From Acidimicrobiia bacterium (GTDB lineage Bacteria > Actinomycetota > Acidimicrobiia > Acidimicrobiales > Poriferisodalaceae): a DNA stretch of 36,736 nucleotides. The translations under genes were made by a program, and so were the position numbers. The notes below the pieces were generated by a model. The model had not been told where the DNA came from. It worked only from the letters and a program-made list of their open reading frames with translations, and ran no database searches. Position 1 is the first letter of the stretch. The number at the start of each line of letters is the position of its first letter. The DNA lies in assembly GCA_022828045.1 (NCBI GenBank), contig JAJEIW010000029.1, forward strand, positions 1-36,736, written 5' to 3'. Shown here piece after piece: positions 23,473 to 31,666 of this stretch.

Positions 23473-24461
23473 GTCCGCAATCCGGCGGCGGCAGCGCGCC
23501 GCCATCTGAGGAAGCGAGCACCAGGCAGCCCGGTGCCGGCGCCAGCCTCGCCGCGAACATTGCTGCGGAGGTGACAGCGTTCGCTCACGAGGTCGGCAGC
23601 AGCGATCCGGTGACCGTGGTGGGCGCCCAGACGCACTGGCACGTCGGCGGCAGACCGCATGCGGGGACGCGTGAGGTCCGCGCACCTGCGGGCGTGTGGG
23701 AACACGAGCCGTCGGAGATGACGGTTCGCTGCGGTGCCGGCACGACCGTGGCCGAACTGTCGGCGCATCTCGCTCGAACCGGCCAGATGGTCCCGCTCGA
23801 CCCTGCCGACGACGCAGCGACCGTCGGCGGTGTGCTGGCGTGCGGGTTCAGCGGGCACCGCAGGCTTCGTTACGGCCACGTACGCGATCTCGTCTTGCAG
23901 ACACGCCATGTTGATGCCTCCGGCAAGGTGGTCACCGCGGGCGGGCCCACGGTGAAGAACGTCTCGGGGTACGACTTGGCTCGCCTGCTGGTGGGCTCGC
24001 TGGGCACGCTCGGGCTGTTGGCCGAGGTGATCCTGCGGACCCTGCCGGTGCCTGCGGCATCGCAGTGGCTCACCGGCGACGGCGATCCGTTCGCCGTCTT
24101 CGACCTGCTGTACCGGCCCAGCAGCATCCTGTGGGACGGCAGGCGCACCTGGATCCTGCTGGAAGGCGATCCGGCTGACGTCGCGGCCGAGGCGAGCAAG
24201 CTGGAATCTGCTGGCTTTGGTCCCTGCGACGGTCCGCCGACGATTCCCGGGCACGGCCGCGAATCGCGCACGCCATCGGGGCTGCGCGAGCTCGCAGGCA
24301 CGCCTGGTGGTTGGATTGCGGAGGTCGGCGTTGGTCTGGTGCATCGCGACGAACCAGTACAAGCTGCGCTGGTCTCGTCGACCAATGCTGCGCTGATGAC
24401 GCAGCTCAAGCAGCGACTTGATCCCCACGATCGACTCAATCCCGGCCGGAGGGCATGGTGA
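23469..24461 (+). CDS. glcE: Glycolate oxidase subunit GlcE (FAD-binding)
   Basis: A 330-aa FAD-binding subunit. 'MTVRCGAGTTVAELSAHLARTGQMVPLDP' (in part 'GAGTTVAELSAHL'), 'TVGGVLACGFSG' and 'GPTVKNVSGYDLARLLVGSLGTLG' are characteristic of GlcE, which lacks the C-terminal oxidase domain of GlcD. The tail 'LKQRLDPHDRLNPGR' is also standard. GTG 23469 overlaps the glcD stop (GTGA). It pairs with glcD and the iron-sulfur subunit glcF. Confidence 0.9.
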   Translation: MSPQSGGGSAPPSEEASTRQPGAGASLAANIAAEVTAFAHEVGSSDPVTVVGAQTHWHVGGRPHAGTREVRAPAGVWEHEPSEMTVRCGAGTTVAELSAHLARTGQMVPLDPADDAATVGGVLACGFSGHRRLRYGHVRDLVLQTRHVDASGKVVTAGGPTVKNVSGYDLARLLVGSLGTLGLLAEVILRTLPVPAASQWLTGDGDPFAVFDLLYRPSSILWDGRRTWILLEGDPADVAAEASKLESAGFGPCDGPPTIPGHGRESRTPSGLRELAGTPGGWIAEVGVGLVHRDEPVQAALVSSTNAALMTQLKQRLDPHDRLNPGRRAW

Positions 24462-25723
24462 GCACCGTGGGCGAACGGTCGGGCTCAGTGAGCCCCGTGG
24501 GCACGTTCCCGCTGCAGCTCGACATCGACAGCGACACGCTTGCTTCGTGCGTTGCGTGCGGCATGTGCCTGCCGCATTGCCCGACGTACCGGGTGACCGG
24601 CGAGGAATCGGCATCCCCGCGTGGACGCATTGCGCTCATGCGCGATGTCGCCGAGCGCGGCGAAGCCGATGACGCGTTCGTGGAGTTCATGGACGCTTGC
24701 ATCCAGTGCCTCGGCTGCGAGACAGCCTGCCCAGCCGGCGTCCACTACGGCCACATGATGGAAGCCACCCGCGAGGCCTTGGCGACCCAGACTCGCTACC
24801 AACCCCGCGTCCGGCGTCTCGCTTACCGCGCGCTGGGCATGCCTCGGCTGCTCGGCTTGGGATCCCGCCTGCTGGGGCTGTCCCAACGGCTCGGCCTGAT
24901 GCGCTTGGTAGCTCTCGTGGGCCGTGCGCGCCCGTTCCGTCAGCTCGCTGCCATGACCGCCTCGCTGCCGCGTGTGCCGGTGCGCCAGTCGCCGCTCACC
25001 GCCAGCGGTGACGATGTCTGGCTCTTCACCGGGTGTGTCATGGACGCCTGGATGCGTGACACCCACCGGGCTGTGCAGTCTGTGATCGAGGCCGCCGGTG
25101 CCGGCGTTGCGCTGCCCCCGGCGGGCGCTTCGTGCTGCGGGTCGCTGCATCTCCACGCGGGTCTGGCCTCTGACACCCGACGACTTGCGCGCAAGGTGAT
25201 GGCAGCGCTTCCCGGCGAGGCCCCGATCCTGATCGACTCGGCGGGCTGCGGCGCCACGATGAAGGAATACGGCCACCTGCTGGGCACCGACGAGGCCCGA
25301 CGTTTCGCAGCGCGAGTCCAAGACGTGCACGAGTGGCTGGCCGCGCGGGTCGACGACCTGCCGCCAGATGCCTCAGATGCCGATAGCTCAACGCCGCTGC
25401 AAGTCGCAGTCCAAGACCCGTGCCACCTGCGCCACGTCCAGCAGGCGCACCTGCCCGTGCGAACGGTGCTCAGCCGGTACTTCGAGGTCGTCGAGCTCGA
25501 CGACGAGGGGCTCTGCTGCGGCGCTGGGGGTGCGTACTCCCAACAGCATCCCGAGGTTGCCGGAGCAGTGCGGGAGCGCAAGGTGGCGGCCATAGAACGC
25601 ACCGGTGCGAGCGTTGTGGCCAGCGCAAACCCCGGGTGCACACTGCACCTGCGAGCGGTGGGACTCGACGTGCGCCACCCGCTGGAGATCGTGGCCGAGC
25701 ATCTGCCCGCTCGGGAGGCTTGA
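24455..25723 (+). CDS. glcF: Glycolate oxidase iron-sulfur subunit GlcF
   Basis: A 422-aa electron-transfer subunit. Two 4Fe-4S ferredoxin motifs are visible: 'CVACGMCLPHCP' (Cys32, 35, 38, 42) and 'CIQCLGCETACP' (Cys82, 85, 88, 92). Two CCG domains follow, marked by 'ASCCGSLHLHAG' and 'GLCCGAGGAYS', as in GlcF and heterodisulfide reductase subunits. It would pass electrons from the flavin subunits to the membrane quinone pool. The start overlaps glcE; ATG 24455 is preferred, though GTG 24458 is also possible. Confidence 0.92.
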   Translation: MVSTVGERSGSVSPVGTFPLQLDIDSDTLASCVACGMCLPHCPTYRVTGEESASPRGRIALMRDVAERGEADDAFVEFMDACIQCLGCETACPAGVHYGHMMEATREALATQTRYQPRVRRLAYRALGMPRLLGLGSRLLGLSQRLGLMRLVALVGRARPFRQLAAMTASLPRVPVRQSPLTASGDDVWLFTGCVMDAWMRDTHRAVQSVIEAAGAGVALPPAGASCCGSLHLHAGLASDTRRLARKVMAALPGEAPILIDSAGCGATMKEYGHLLGTDEARRFAARVQDVHEWLAARVDDLPPDASDADSSTPLQVAVQDPCHLRHVQQAHLPVRTVLSRYFEVVELDDEGLCCGAGGAYSQQHPEVAGAVRERKVAAIERTGASVVASANPGCTLHLRAVGLDVRHPLEIVAEHLPAREA

Positions 25724-25727
25724 GCGC

Positions 25728-25949
25728 GTGTACGACGAGATCACCGAGCTGGTCGACCGTCTCGACGACACAGCTGAACGGCTGGCCGAGCTGAGCATCG
25801 AGCTGTTGCAAGGGGCTCTCGCCGATGCAGACACCAGCGACGAGCGATCCCGGCTGGAGCGAAGCGTCACTCGCGCCCGCAGGGCCACGGTCAAGGCGGC
25901 ATCGATCCTGCGGGAGTCCACGGGAGCGTCAGAGCCTTTCGACGACTAG
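25728..25949 (+). CDS. Small helical hypothetical protein downstream of glcF
   Basis: A 73-aa protein beginning 'VYDEITELVDRLDDTAERLAELSIELL', with heptad-like Leu/Ile spacing that predicts an amphipathic helix or coiled coil, and ending with an Arg-rich helix ('SVTRARRATVKAASIL'). I do not recognise a family. It starts 4 nt after the glcF stop, so it is probably part of the glycolate oxidase operon. The listed ORF extends into glcF and was trimmed to GTG 25728. Confidence 0.62.
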   Translation: MYDEITELVDRLDDTAERLAELSIELLQGALADADTSDERSRLERSVTRARRATVKAASILRESTGASEPFDD

Positions 25950-25983
25950 AGGCCGACGAGCGGCCCTCGCCCGGGCAGACCGC

Positions 25984-26595
25984 TCAGTAGCCGCTCGAGA
26001 TGCGGTACAGCTCCCCGATCAAGTCGTCGTACAGGCCGATGGCGAGCGTGATCGCATACACCCCGCCGACAACCGCCCCTGCGACCGCAAACGGCCTGCG
26101 GTCGAGCACCCGGCCCACGGCAGGCACCGCGACCGGCAGCACTGCGAGCAGCAACAGCGGCAGCAGCGCGCCCGCCGCGTACACCCCCATCAGCGCCAGC
26201 GTGCGGGGCTCGTCAGTACTGGCGTCATTCAGGATGTCGCCCAGCCGGGGGCCGACACAGGGCCGCCACAGCCAGCTCGCGATGGCGCCCCCGACGAATC
26301 CGCCGCCGGCCGCGAGCGGCGAGTTGCCCGCCGGCGCTTTCCACGCCGCCAGATAGGTGCCTGCGGCCAGCACGGCGACGACCACCACGACCAGGCCGCG
26401 CAAGTCGGTGCGCCAGTATCCCGCAGCGGGTGCCCACGCCATCAGCGCGACCCCGGCCGCATACAGCAGGCCGACGGTGAGCCGGGCTCGCCGCGCCACC
26501 AGCACGAGCGCCAGGCCGGGAACGACGATGGGCAGCGTGCACGCCCAGATGATGACGCTGATCCCCTCGGTGAAGGTGTCGACGAGCGTGTCCAC
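25984..26595 (-). CDS. CcdA/DsbD-like thiol-reductant membrane transporter
   Basis: A 203-aa protein with about six hydrophobic segments. Two cysteines in the expected places mark the CcdA family: Cys19 in 'IIWACTLPIVVPG', where the usual motif is PCxxP, and Cys113 in 'LWRPCVGPRLGDIL', which is nearly canonical. The following 'MGVYAAGALLPLLLLAVLP' also fits. Such proteins carry reducing power from cytosolic thioredoxin to extracytoplasmic thiol proteins and cytochrome c assembly. The Pro before the first Cys is replaced by Ala. It lies 15 nt downstream of the thioredoxin-like gene and is probably its redox partner. Confidence 0.72.
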   Translation of the reverse strand: MDTLVDTFTEGISVIIWACTLPIVVPGLALVLVARRARLTVGLLYAAGVALMAWAPAAGYWRTDLRGLVVVVVAVLAAGTYLAAWKAPAGNSPLAAGGGFVGGAIASWLWRPCVGPRLGDILNDASTDEPRTLALMGVYAAGALLPLLLLAVLPVAVPAVGRVLDRRPFAVAGAVVGGVYAITLAIGLYDDLIGELYRISSGY

Positions 26596-26610
26596 GACGG
26601 GACGCCCTGC

Positions 26611-27321
26611 TTATGCGCTCTCTCGGGCGAGGAGACGCTCGACGGTCGCGTAGAGCTCCCGATAGGTGTGCGCGCCGTCGCCGCGGCGATCAAAGCGGAT
26701 CTGGTTCTCGCTGTCGATGATGTAGACGCGGGGCCAGTAGCCCGTCGGGCCTTCCTGCCAGACGTGGAAGTTGTACTTGGTGGTGTCGAGGGCGATCGGC
26801 CAGACCACGCCGAGTTCAGCCGCAGCCTCGATGATGTTGTCCACGTCGGCCTCGTACGCGAACTCGGGGGAGTGCACACCCACGACCTCGACGCCGCGAT
26901 CGCGGAAATCGGCATGAAGCTGGCCCAGCGCGTCGAGCGTCTTCTTGCAGTTCCGGCAGCCGAAGGTCCAGAACTGCACCACCGTCAGGGTGTTCTGCTC
27001 GCGGATCTCCTCGAGTGACATGGCGTCGGTGTTGAGCCATCCGTCGAGCCTGTTCAGCGTCAAGGCGGTGCCCAAGACGGGAATCGGCTCGGGCGGTTGG
27101 GTTGTCGTAGGGGGTGACGGCGCGGAAGTGCCCTCGGCTCTCGCCTCGGGGGCAGCGCCGCCGCCGCTCGGGACTGCGGGCGAGGATTGGGTGCCGGGCG
27201 GATCGGCAGCCTCGGCGAACGTCGGAGCGGTGTCGGGGTTGGCGACTGCGGTCCAGACGATGACGGCGATGCCGGCCAGCACGACGACGAGCGCTGCGTA
27301 GCGCGCGTAGGAGGACTTCAT
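26611..27321 (-). CDS. Membrane-anchored TlpA/DipZ-like thioredoxin-fold protein
   Basis: A 236-aa protein with a single N-terminal membrane anchor (about residues 8-27, 'YAALVVVLAGIAVIVW'), a Pro/Ser/Thr-rich linker (30-85), and a thioredoxin domain with active site 'FGCRNCKK' (Cys122, Cys125). 'VVGVHSPEFAYEADVDNI', then 'YWPRVYIID', closely resembles the C-terminal domain of mycobacterial DipZ. It would act outside the membrane in thiol-disulfide exchange. ATG 27321 is chosen because it begins the anchor; the listed ORF reads into the fbiC end. It is followed by the CcdA-like gene. Confidence 0.83.
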   Translation of the reverse strand: MKSSYARYAALVVVLAGIAVIVWTAVANPDTAPTFAEAADPPGTQSSPAVPSGGGAAPEARAEGTSAPSPPTTTQPPEPIPVLGTALTLNRLDGWLNTDAMSLEEIREQNTLTVVQFWTFGCRNCKKTLDALGQLHADFRDRGVEVVGVHSPEFAYEADVDNIIEAAAELGVVWPIALDTTKYNFHVWQEGPTGYWPRVYIIDSENQIRFDRRGDGAHTYRELYATVERLLARESA

Positions 27322-27373
27322 CCCACCGCGCAGCGTACGCCTCACCCATTCCGCCGCATCCGCGGCGCAGTCG

Positions 27374-29896
27374 CTAGACGCGACTGCCGAGCGATTCGAG
27401 CGGGATGAGCTTGCGGTCAGTGGCGTTGTCGGTGGGACGCAGGATCCGGCTGCGCACCTCGGGGGCACCGTCGGCGTTCTCGTAGCCGGTGAGGCGCTGG
27501 CGGGTGCGACGCCCGAGGGGTTCCGCGATGTCGCGGAAGTCCTGCTCGGTGAGCCCTTGGCCATGCTGCGCTCCCGCAGCACGCGAGATGTTCTCATCCA
27601 TGAGCGTTCCGCCCATGTCGTTGGCACCCGCCCGCAGGATCTGCTGGGCCCCGGGTGGGCCGATCTTCACCCACGACACCTGGATGTTGTCGATGAGACC
27701 CCGGTAGGCGATCCGTGGCACGGCATGCATCAGCAGCGTCTCGCGGAAGGTGGGGCCCCGCCGGGCGCCCTTGCGCAGGTAGATCGGGCTGGCCATGTGC
27801 ACGAACGGCAGCGGGACCCACTCCGTGAACCCGCCCGTGCGCTTCTGCAGCTCCCGGGTGGCCACGATGTGGTTCGCCCAGCTCTCCGGATGCTCGATCG
27901 ATCCGAACATGATCGTGATGTTCGAGTGCAGGCCCACGGCGTGAGCCGCCTCATGGCATTCGAGCCACTCGGCGGTGTTGATCTTGTCGGGGCACAGCAC
28001 CGCCCGCACCGAATCGTCGAGGATCTCTGCGGCGGTGCCCGGCAGCGACTTCAGCCCCGCTTCCTTGAGACGCATGAGGTAGTCGACGAGCGACTCGCCG
28101 AGCCGCTTGGCCCCCTCGATGACCTCCAAGGCGGTGAAGCCGTGCAGGTGCATGTCGGGCACGACGTCATGGATGGCCCGGCAGACATCGATGTAGTAGT
28201 CGCCGTCGAAGCTGGGGTGGATGCCGCCCTGCAGGGTCACCTCGGTGGCGCCCAGCTCGGCTGCCTCGATCACCCGTTCCTGGATGTCGGCCAGTGTGAG
28301 CATGTAGGGCGTGCCACGCAGGTTCAGCGACAGGGGCCCCTTGGAGAAGCCGCAGAACTTGCACTTGAACGTGCAGACGTTCGTGTAATTGATGTTGCGG
28401 TTGTGCACCCAGGTGACGATGTCGCCGACGGCCTCGCGGCGCAGCTCGTCGGCCACCTCGCCGACGGCGACCACCTCGGATCCGCGAGCCCCGAACAGCG
28501 TGACGATCTCATCGTGCCCGACTTGCTGACCGGCCATCACCCCGTCGAGCACCTCGCGCACAGCCCCGCGGGCATGCGAGGGGCCGTCCATGATGTTCGT
28601 GGGCAGGTGACCGGCGCCGCCTGAGTACCACTGGGTGGAGTTCTCGTCCGCGGCCAGCACGTCTGCGCCAGAACCAGCGTCGAGATTCTCCATCGTCCGT
28701 TCGGGCATCTGGCTGCCAGGGTCGTCACGGCCGAGGCCCTCGGCGTCGGACCGGTCCATGACCGGGAATCGATTCCCTTCGGCCAGCCAGCGCTCCGGCT
28801 GCAGCGCGAACTCCGGGTAGATCGTGAGCCGCGGGGCCAGCGTGGACTCCCGCGCTTCGGTGATTTCCCGCAGGCGATCCAGCGCCGGCCACGGGCGCTC
28901 GGGATTGACGTGATCGGCCGTGACCGGCGAGACGCCGCCCCAATCGTCGATGCCGCAATCTAGCAGCCCGCCGAAATCGTCGGAGAGGTTCGGCGGTGCC
29001 TGCAGGTGAATGTCGGCCGGCAGGATCAGGCGTGCCAGCGCGATGGCCTGCGCGTACTCGTCGGGCGGGCAGGCCGGCATGTTGTGCATGGACGTGCCCG
29101 CCTTGGGCAGGAAGTTCTGCACGATCACTTCCTGGATGTGGCCCCAGCGGGCGTGGCTCGCCGCGATGGCCTCCAGCGCTGCCAGTCGATCCGCCAGCGA
29201 TTCGCCGATGCCGACGAGGATGCCGGTGGTGTAGGGGATCGCCAGCTCGCCCGCTGCCTCCAGCGTCGCCAGGCGCCGGTCCGGCTCCTTGTCGGGGGAG
29301 CCCCGGTGGCAGTCGAGGTGCGGATTCAGCGACTCGATCATCATCCCCTGGCTCGGCGAGACCTCCCGCAGCGATGCCAGCTCCTGGGCCGTCATGGCAC
29401 CGGGATTGGCGTGGGGGAGCAGACCGGTCTCGTCACGCACCAGCCGGCACATCTCGACCAGGTAGTGGACGGTGGAGTCCCAGCCGTGGGTGCGCAACCA
29501 GTCCGCCGCCGCCGGGTAGCGCAGCTCAGGACGCTCGCCCAGCGTGAAGAGCGCCTCGTGGCAGCCGGCCCGTGCGCCGCTGGTGGCGATATCCAGCACC
29601 TGTTCGGGCGTGAGGTACGGCGAGTCGAGCCGGGCCGGCGGCTGGGCAAACGTGCAGTAGCCGCACTTGTCGCGGCACAGCATCGTCAGCGGGATGAACA
29701 CCTTCGGGCTGTAGGTGACGCGTGTGCCGAAGGACCGGTCGCGCACCTCGGCGGCGCGCTCGGCCAGCTCGGCCAGTGGCAGAGCGGCAAGCGTCAGCGA
29801 CCCGGTCGTGGGCTGCGGCGCCACGGCGATGCCGTTGGCGGGTGCGCCGTTGGCCCCCGGGTCCTCGATGGTGTGCGACGGTTCGATGATGGTCAC
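27374..29896 (-). CDS. fbiC: FO synthase, fused CofG-CofH (FbiC), coenzyme F420 biosynthesis
   Basis: An 840-aa bifunctional radical SAM enzyme that makes the deazaflavin FO from tyrosine and 5-amino-6-ribitylaminouracil. The CofG half carries its 4Fe-4S motif in 'CRDKCGYC' (Cys74, 78, 81). The CofH half carries 'CTFKCKFCGFSKG' (Cys508, 512, 515). The order and total length match actinobacterial FbiC. The linker (about 425-480) is Asp, Gly and Ser rich. GTG 29896 is supported by GGAGGGG 4 nt upstream and overlaps the hxlR stop by 4 nt, so the listed extra 71 residues are rejected. The Ddn-type protein at 35373 is a possible F420 user. Confidence 0.95.
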   Translation of the reverse strand: MTIIEPSHTIEDPGANGAPANGIAVAPQPTTGSLTLAALPLAELAERAAEVRDRSFGTRVTYSPKVFIPLTMLCRDKCGYCTFAQPPARLDSPYLTPEQVLDIATSGARAGCHEALFTLGERPELRYPAAADWLRTHGWDSTVHYLVEMCRLVRDETGLLPHANPGAMTAQELASLREVSPSQGMMIESLNPHLDCHRGSPDKEPDRRLATLEAAGELAIPYTTGILVGIGESLADRLAALEAIAASHARWGHIQEVIVQNFLPKAGTSMHNMPACPPDEYAQAIALARLILPADIHLQAPPNLSDDFGGLLDCGIDDWGGVSPVTADHVNPERPWPALDRLREITEARESTLAPRLTIYPEFALQPERWLAEGNRFPVMDRSDAEGLGRDDPGSQMPERTMENLDAGSGADVLAADENSTQWYSGGAGHLPTNIMDGPSHARGAVREVLDGVMAGQQVGHDEIVTLFGARGSEVVAVGEVADELRREAVGDIVTWVHNRNINYTNVCTFKCKFCGFSKGPLSLNLRGTPYMLTLADIQERVIEAAELGATEVTLQGGIHPSFDGDYYIDVCRAIHDVVPDMHLHGFTALEVIEGAKRLGESLVDYLMRLKEAGLKSLPGTAAEILDDSVRAVLCPDKINTAEWLECHEAAHAVGLHSNITIMFGSIEHPESWANHIVATRELQKRTGGFTEWVPLPFVHMASPIYLRKGARRGPTFRETLLMHAVPRIAYRGLIDNIQVSWVKIGPPGAQQILRAGANDMGGTLMDENISRAAGAQHGQGLTEQDFRDIAEPLGRRTRQRLTGYENADGAPEVRSRILRPTDNATDRKLIPLESLGSRV

Positions 29897-30429
29897 AGGT
29901 CCCCTCCGTTCGTGGGGTGCTGTCGATTGGCTTGGATTGCTCCGGCGGCGGCGAACTCGCCACCGGGCGGCGGGTCGCTGTGGCCTGCGAGGCTGCGGAT
30001 GCGCGTCGGGCTGACGGGTTCGTCGCAGGCGGGGCAACGTGTGGCGATCTCCAGTGGCGTGCCGCAGTCGGCATGCACCAGCACGGTCGGCGCATCGCCG
30101 TCGTGGCACCAGCGGTCGCCCCAGGCCATCAGCGCAAGCAGGCTGTTCGAGAGGTCGAGACCCTTGGGGGTCAAGACGTAGTCGTAGCGGACTGGGCGGT
30201 GCTGGTAGGGAACCTTGGCCACCACGTCGGCATCGGTGAGGCGGCTCAGCCGGTCGGCCAGCATGTTGCGAGCGATGCCCAAGTCATGCTGCATCGCGCT
30301 GAAGCGGCGTACGCCGCGGAACAGGTCGCGAAGGATGAGCAGCGTCCAGCGGTCGCCCACGATGTCGAGCGTCGCCTGGATGGAGCAGGCGGATTGCCGC
30401 TCGACCGATCGCACATCCAACGCGGTCAC
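29893..30429 (-). CDS. HxlR-family winged-helix transcriptional regulator
   Basis: A 178-aa DNA-binding protein. 'CSIQATLDIVGDRWTLLILRDLFRG' (in part 'DIVGDRWTLLILRDLF'), 'RRFSAMQHDLGIARNMLADRL' and 'YDYVLTPKG' define the HxlR winged helix (about 10-105). Cys15 is at the conserved N-terminal position used as a thiol redox sensor in YodB and HypR. A C-terminal extension has 'HADCGTPLEIATRCPAC', which could form a small zinc knuckle. The gene overlaps fbiC by 4 nt, so it probably controls the same transcript. GTG 30429 is my choice; GTG 30414 is possible. A perfect inverted repeat lies just upstream. Confidence 0.87.
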   Translation of the reverse strand: MTALDVRSVERQSACSIQATLDIVGDRWTLLILRDLFRGVRRFSAMQHDLGIARNMLADRLSRLTDADVVAKVPYQHRPVRYDYVLTPKGLDLSNSLLALMAWGDRWCHDGDAPTVLVHADCGTPLEIATRCPACDEPVSPTRIRSLAGHSDPPPGGEFAAAGAIQANRQHPTNGGDL

Positions 30430-30442
30430 GGCCGCGCACCCT

Positions 30443-30477
30443 AGAGGAGTCAGTTTCGGTTTGCAACTGACTCCTCT
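30443..30477. repeat. Perfect 13-bp inverted repeat upstream of hxlR (candidate operator)
   Basis: AGAGGAGTCAGTT, nine-base spacer, AACTGACTCCTCT. It is 14 nt from the hxlR start and 20 nt after the transaldolase stop. No T-run follows on the minus strand, so an intrinsic terminator for tal is less likely than a regulator binding site, though both are possible. HxlR dimers bind dyads near their own promoters. Confidence 0.7.
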
Positions 30478-30496
30478 GGGAGGCCCCAGCGAGCCG

Positions 30497-31630
30497 TCAG
30501 GCGAGCGAGTCTGCTTTCGTCTGCAGCGACACCAGCAGCTCGTCGAAGCTCTTCGTGAATGCTGCGACGCCCTGCGCTTCGAGCACGCCGGCGACATCGT
30601 CGAGGTCGATGCCATGCGCTGACACTGCGTCCAGCACATAGCGAGCAGCGGATTGGTCGGCATCGATCGTGCGACGCAGCTTGCCGTGGTCGCAGAAGGC
30701 ATCGAGGGTGGCGTCAGGCATGGTGTTCACGGTGTGCGGCCCGATGAGCTCGTCGACATACAGCGTGTCGGGATACGCGGGGTTCTTCGTGCTTGTGGAT
30801 GCCCACAGCGGGCGCTGCACCTGCGCGCCGAGCGCCGCGAGCCGATCCCAGCGAGGACCGCTGAAGATCTCCTCGAAGCGGCCGTATGCGGCCTGGGCTT
30901 GGGCTACCGCCGTTCGACCGCGCAATGCCAGTGCGCTGGTAGTGCCCACGGCGTCGAGGCGGCGGTCCACCTCGGTGTCGGTGCGACTGACGAAGAACGA
31001 GGCCACACTCGCGACATCCGACAGATCAGCCACACCGGCGTCGACCCGCTGTTCGAGGCCGGAGAGGTAGGCCTCTGCCACCTGCACGTAACGGGCCACC
31101 GAGAAAATCAGCGTCACGTTGATGCTGTGACCTTCGGAGATCATCTGGCGGATGGCAGGCAGGCCCTCGACCGTGCCGGGGATCTTCACCATCAGGTTCG
31201 GTCGCGCGATGCCCCGGTGCAGGGCCCGGGCCGCCGCCACCGTGGCCTCGGTGTCATGTGCCAGCGACGGATCAACCTCGACCGACACGAACCCATCGGT
31301 TCCGCCCGAGGCCGCATGCACCGGTTCGAGCGCTGCCAGCGCCCCGCAGATGTCGCTGGTGACGAGCTGCCAGTAGGCATCGTCGACCCCGATGCCGCCG
31401 CGTGCCAAGTCGCCGAACTGCTCGTCGTAGTCGACGGACGACTCGATGGCATTCTGGAAGATCGACGGGTTCGAGGTGAGGCCGCGTATGCCGCGCTCCA
31501 CCCAGGTCTCCAGCTCTCCTCCTGTGATCCAGTCGCGACGCAGGTTGTCCAGCCACGGACTCTGGCCGCACTCGGAGAACAGAGAGGTGAGCTTGCCGTT
31601 GGTCGTACTGCCAGTACCGCCGTCGGTCAT
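30497..31630 (-). CDS. tal: Transaldolase
   Basis: A 377-aa enzyme of the non-oxidative pentose phosphate pathway, transferring a dihydroxyacetone unit from sedoheptulose 7-phosphate to glyceraldehyde 3-phosphate. The Schiff-base Lys is in 'NLMVKIPGT' (Lys149). 'GIRGLTSNPSIFQNAI', 'VSVEVDPSLAHDTEAT' and 'GINVTLIFSV'-like 'SINVTLIFSV' are all in place, and the length fits the actinobacterial type. AAAGGA lies 5 nt before the ATG. It is 36 nt downstream of transketolase, so the two are an operon. Confidence 0.94.
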   Translation of the reverse strand: MTDGGTGSTTNGKLTSLFSECGQSPWLDNLRRDWITGGELETWVERGIRGLTSNPSIFQNAIESSVDYDEQFGDLARGGIGVDDAYWQLVTSDICGALAALEPVHAASGGTDGFVSVEVDPSLAHDTEATVAAARALHRGIARPNLMVKIPGTVEGLPAIRQMISEGHSINVTLIFSVARYVQVAEAYLSGLEQRVDAGVADLSDVASVASFFVSRTDTEVDRRLDAVGTTSALALRGRTAVAQAQAAYGRFEEIFSGPRWDRLAALGAQVQRPLWASTSTKNPAYPDTLYVDELIGPHTVNTMPDATLDAFCDHGKLRRTIDADQSAARYVLDAVSAHGIDLDDVAGVLEAQGVAAFTKSFDELLVSLQTKADSLA

Positions 31631-31666
31631 GGCCGTCCTTTCAAGATGACGCCTCGCCCTCTCTTT

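Noticed and set aside
30443-30477. Intrinsic terminator of transaldolase
   Set aside because: The stem is excellent but no T-tract follows on the minus strand; kept as a candidate operator instead, with termination as an alternative.
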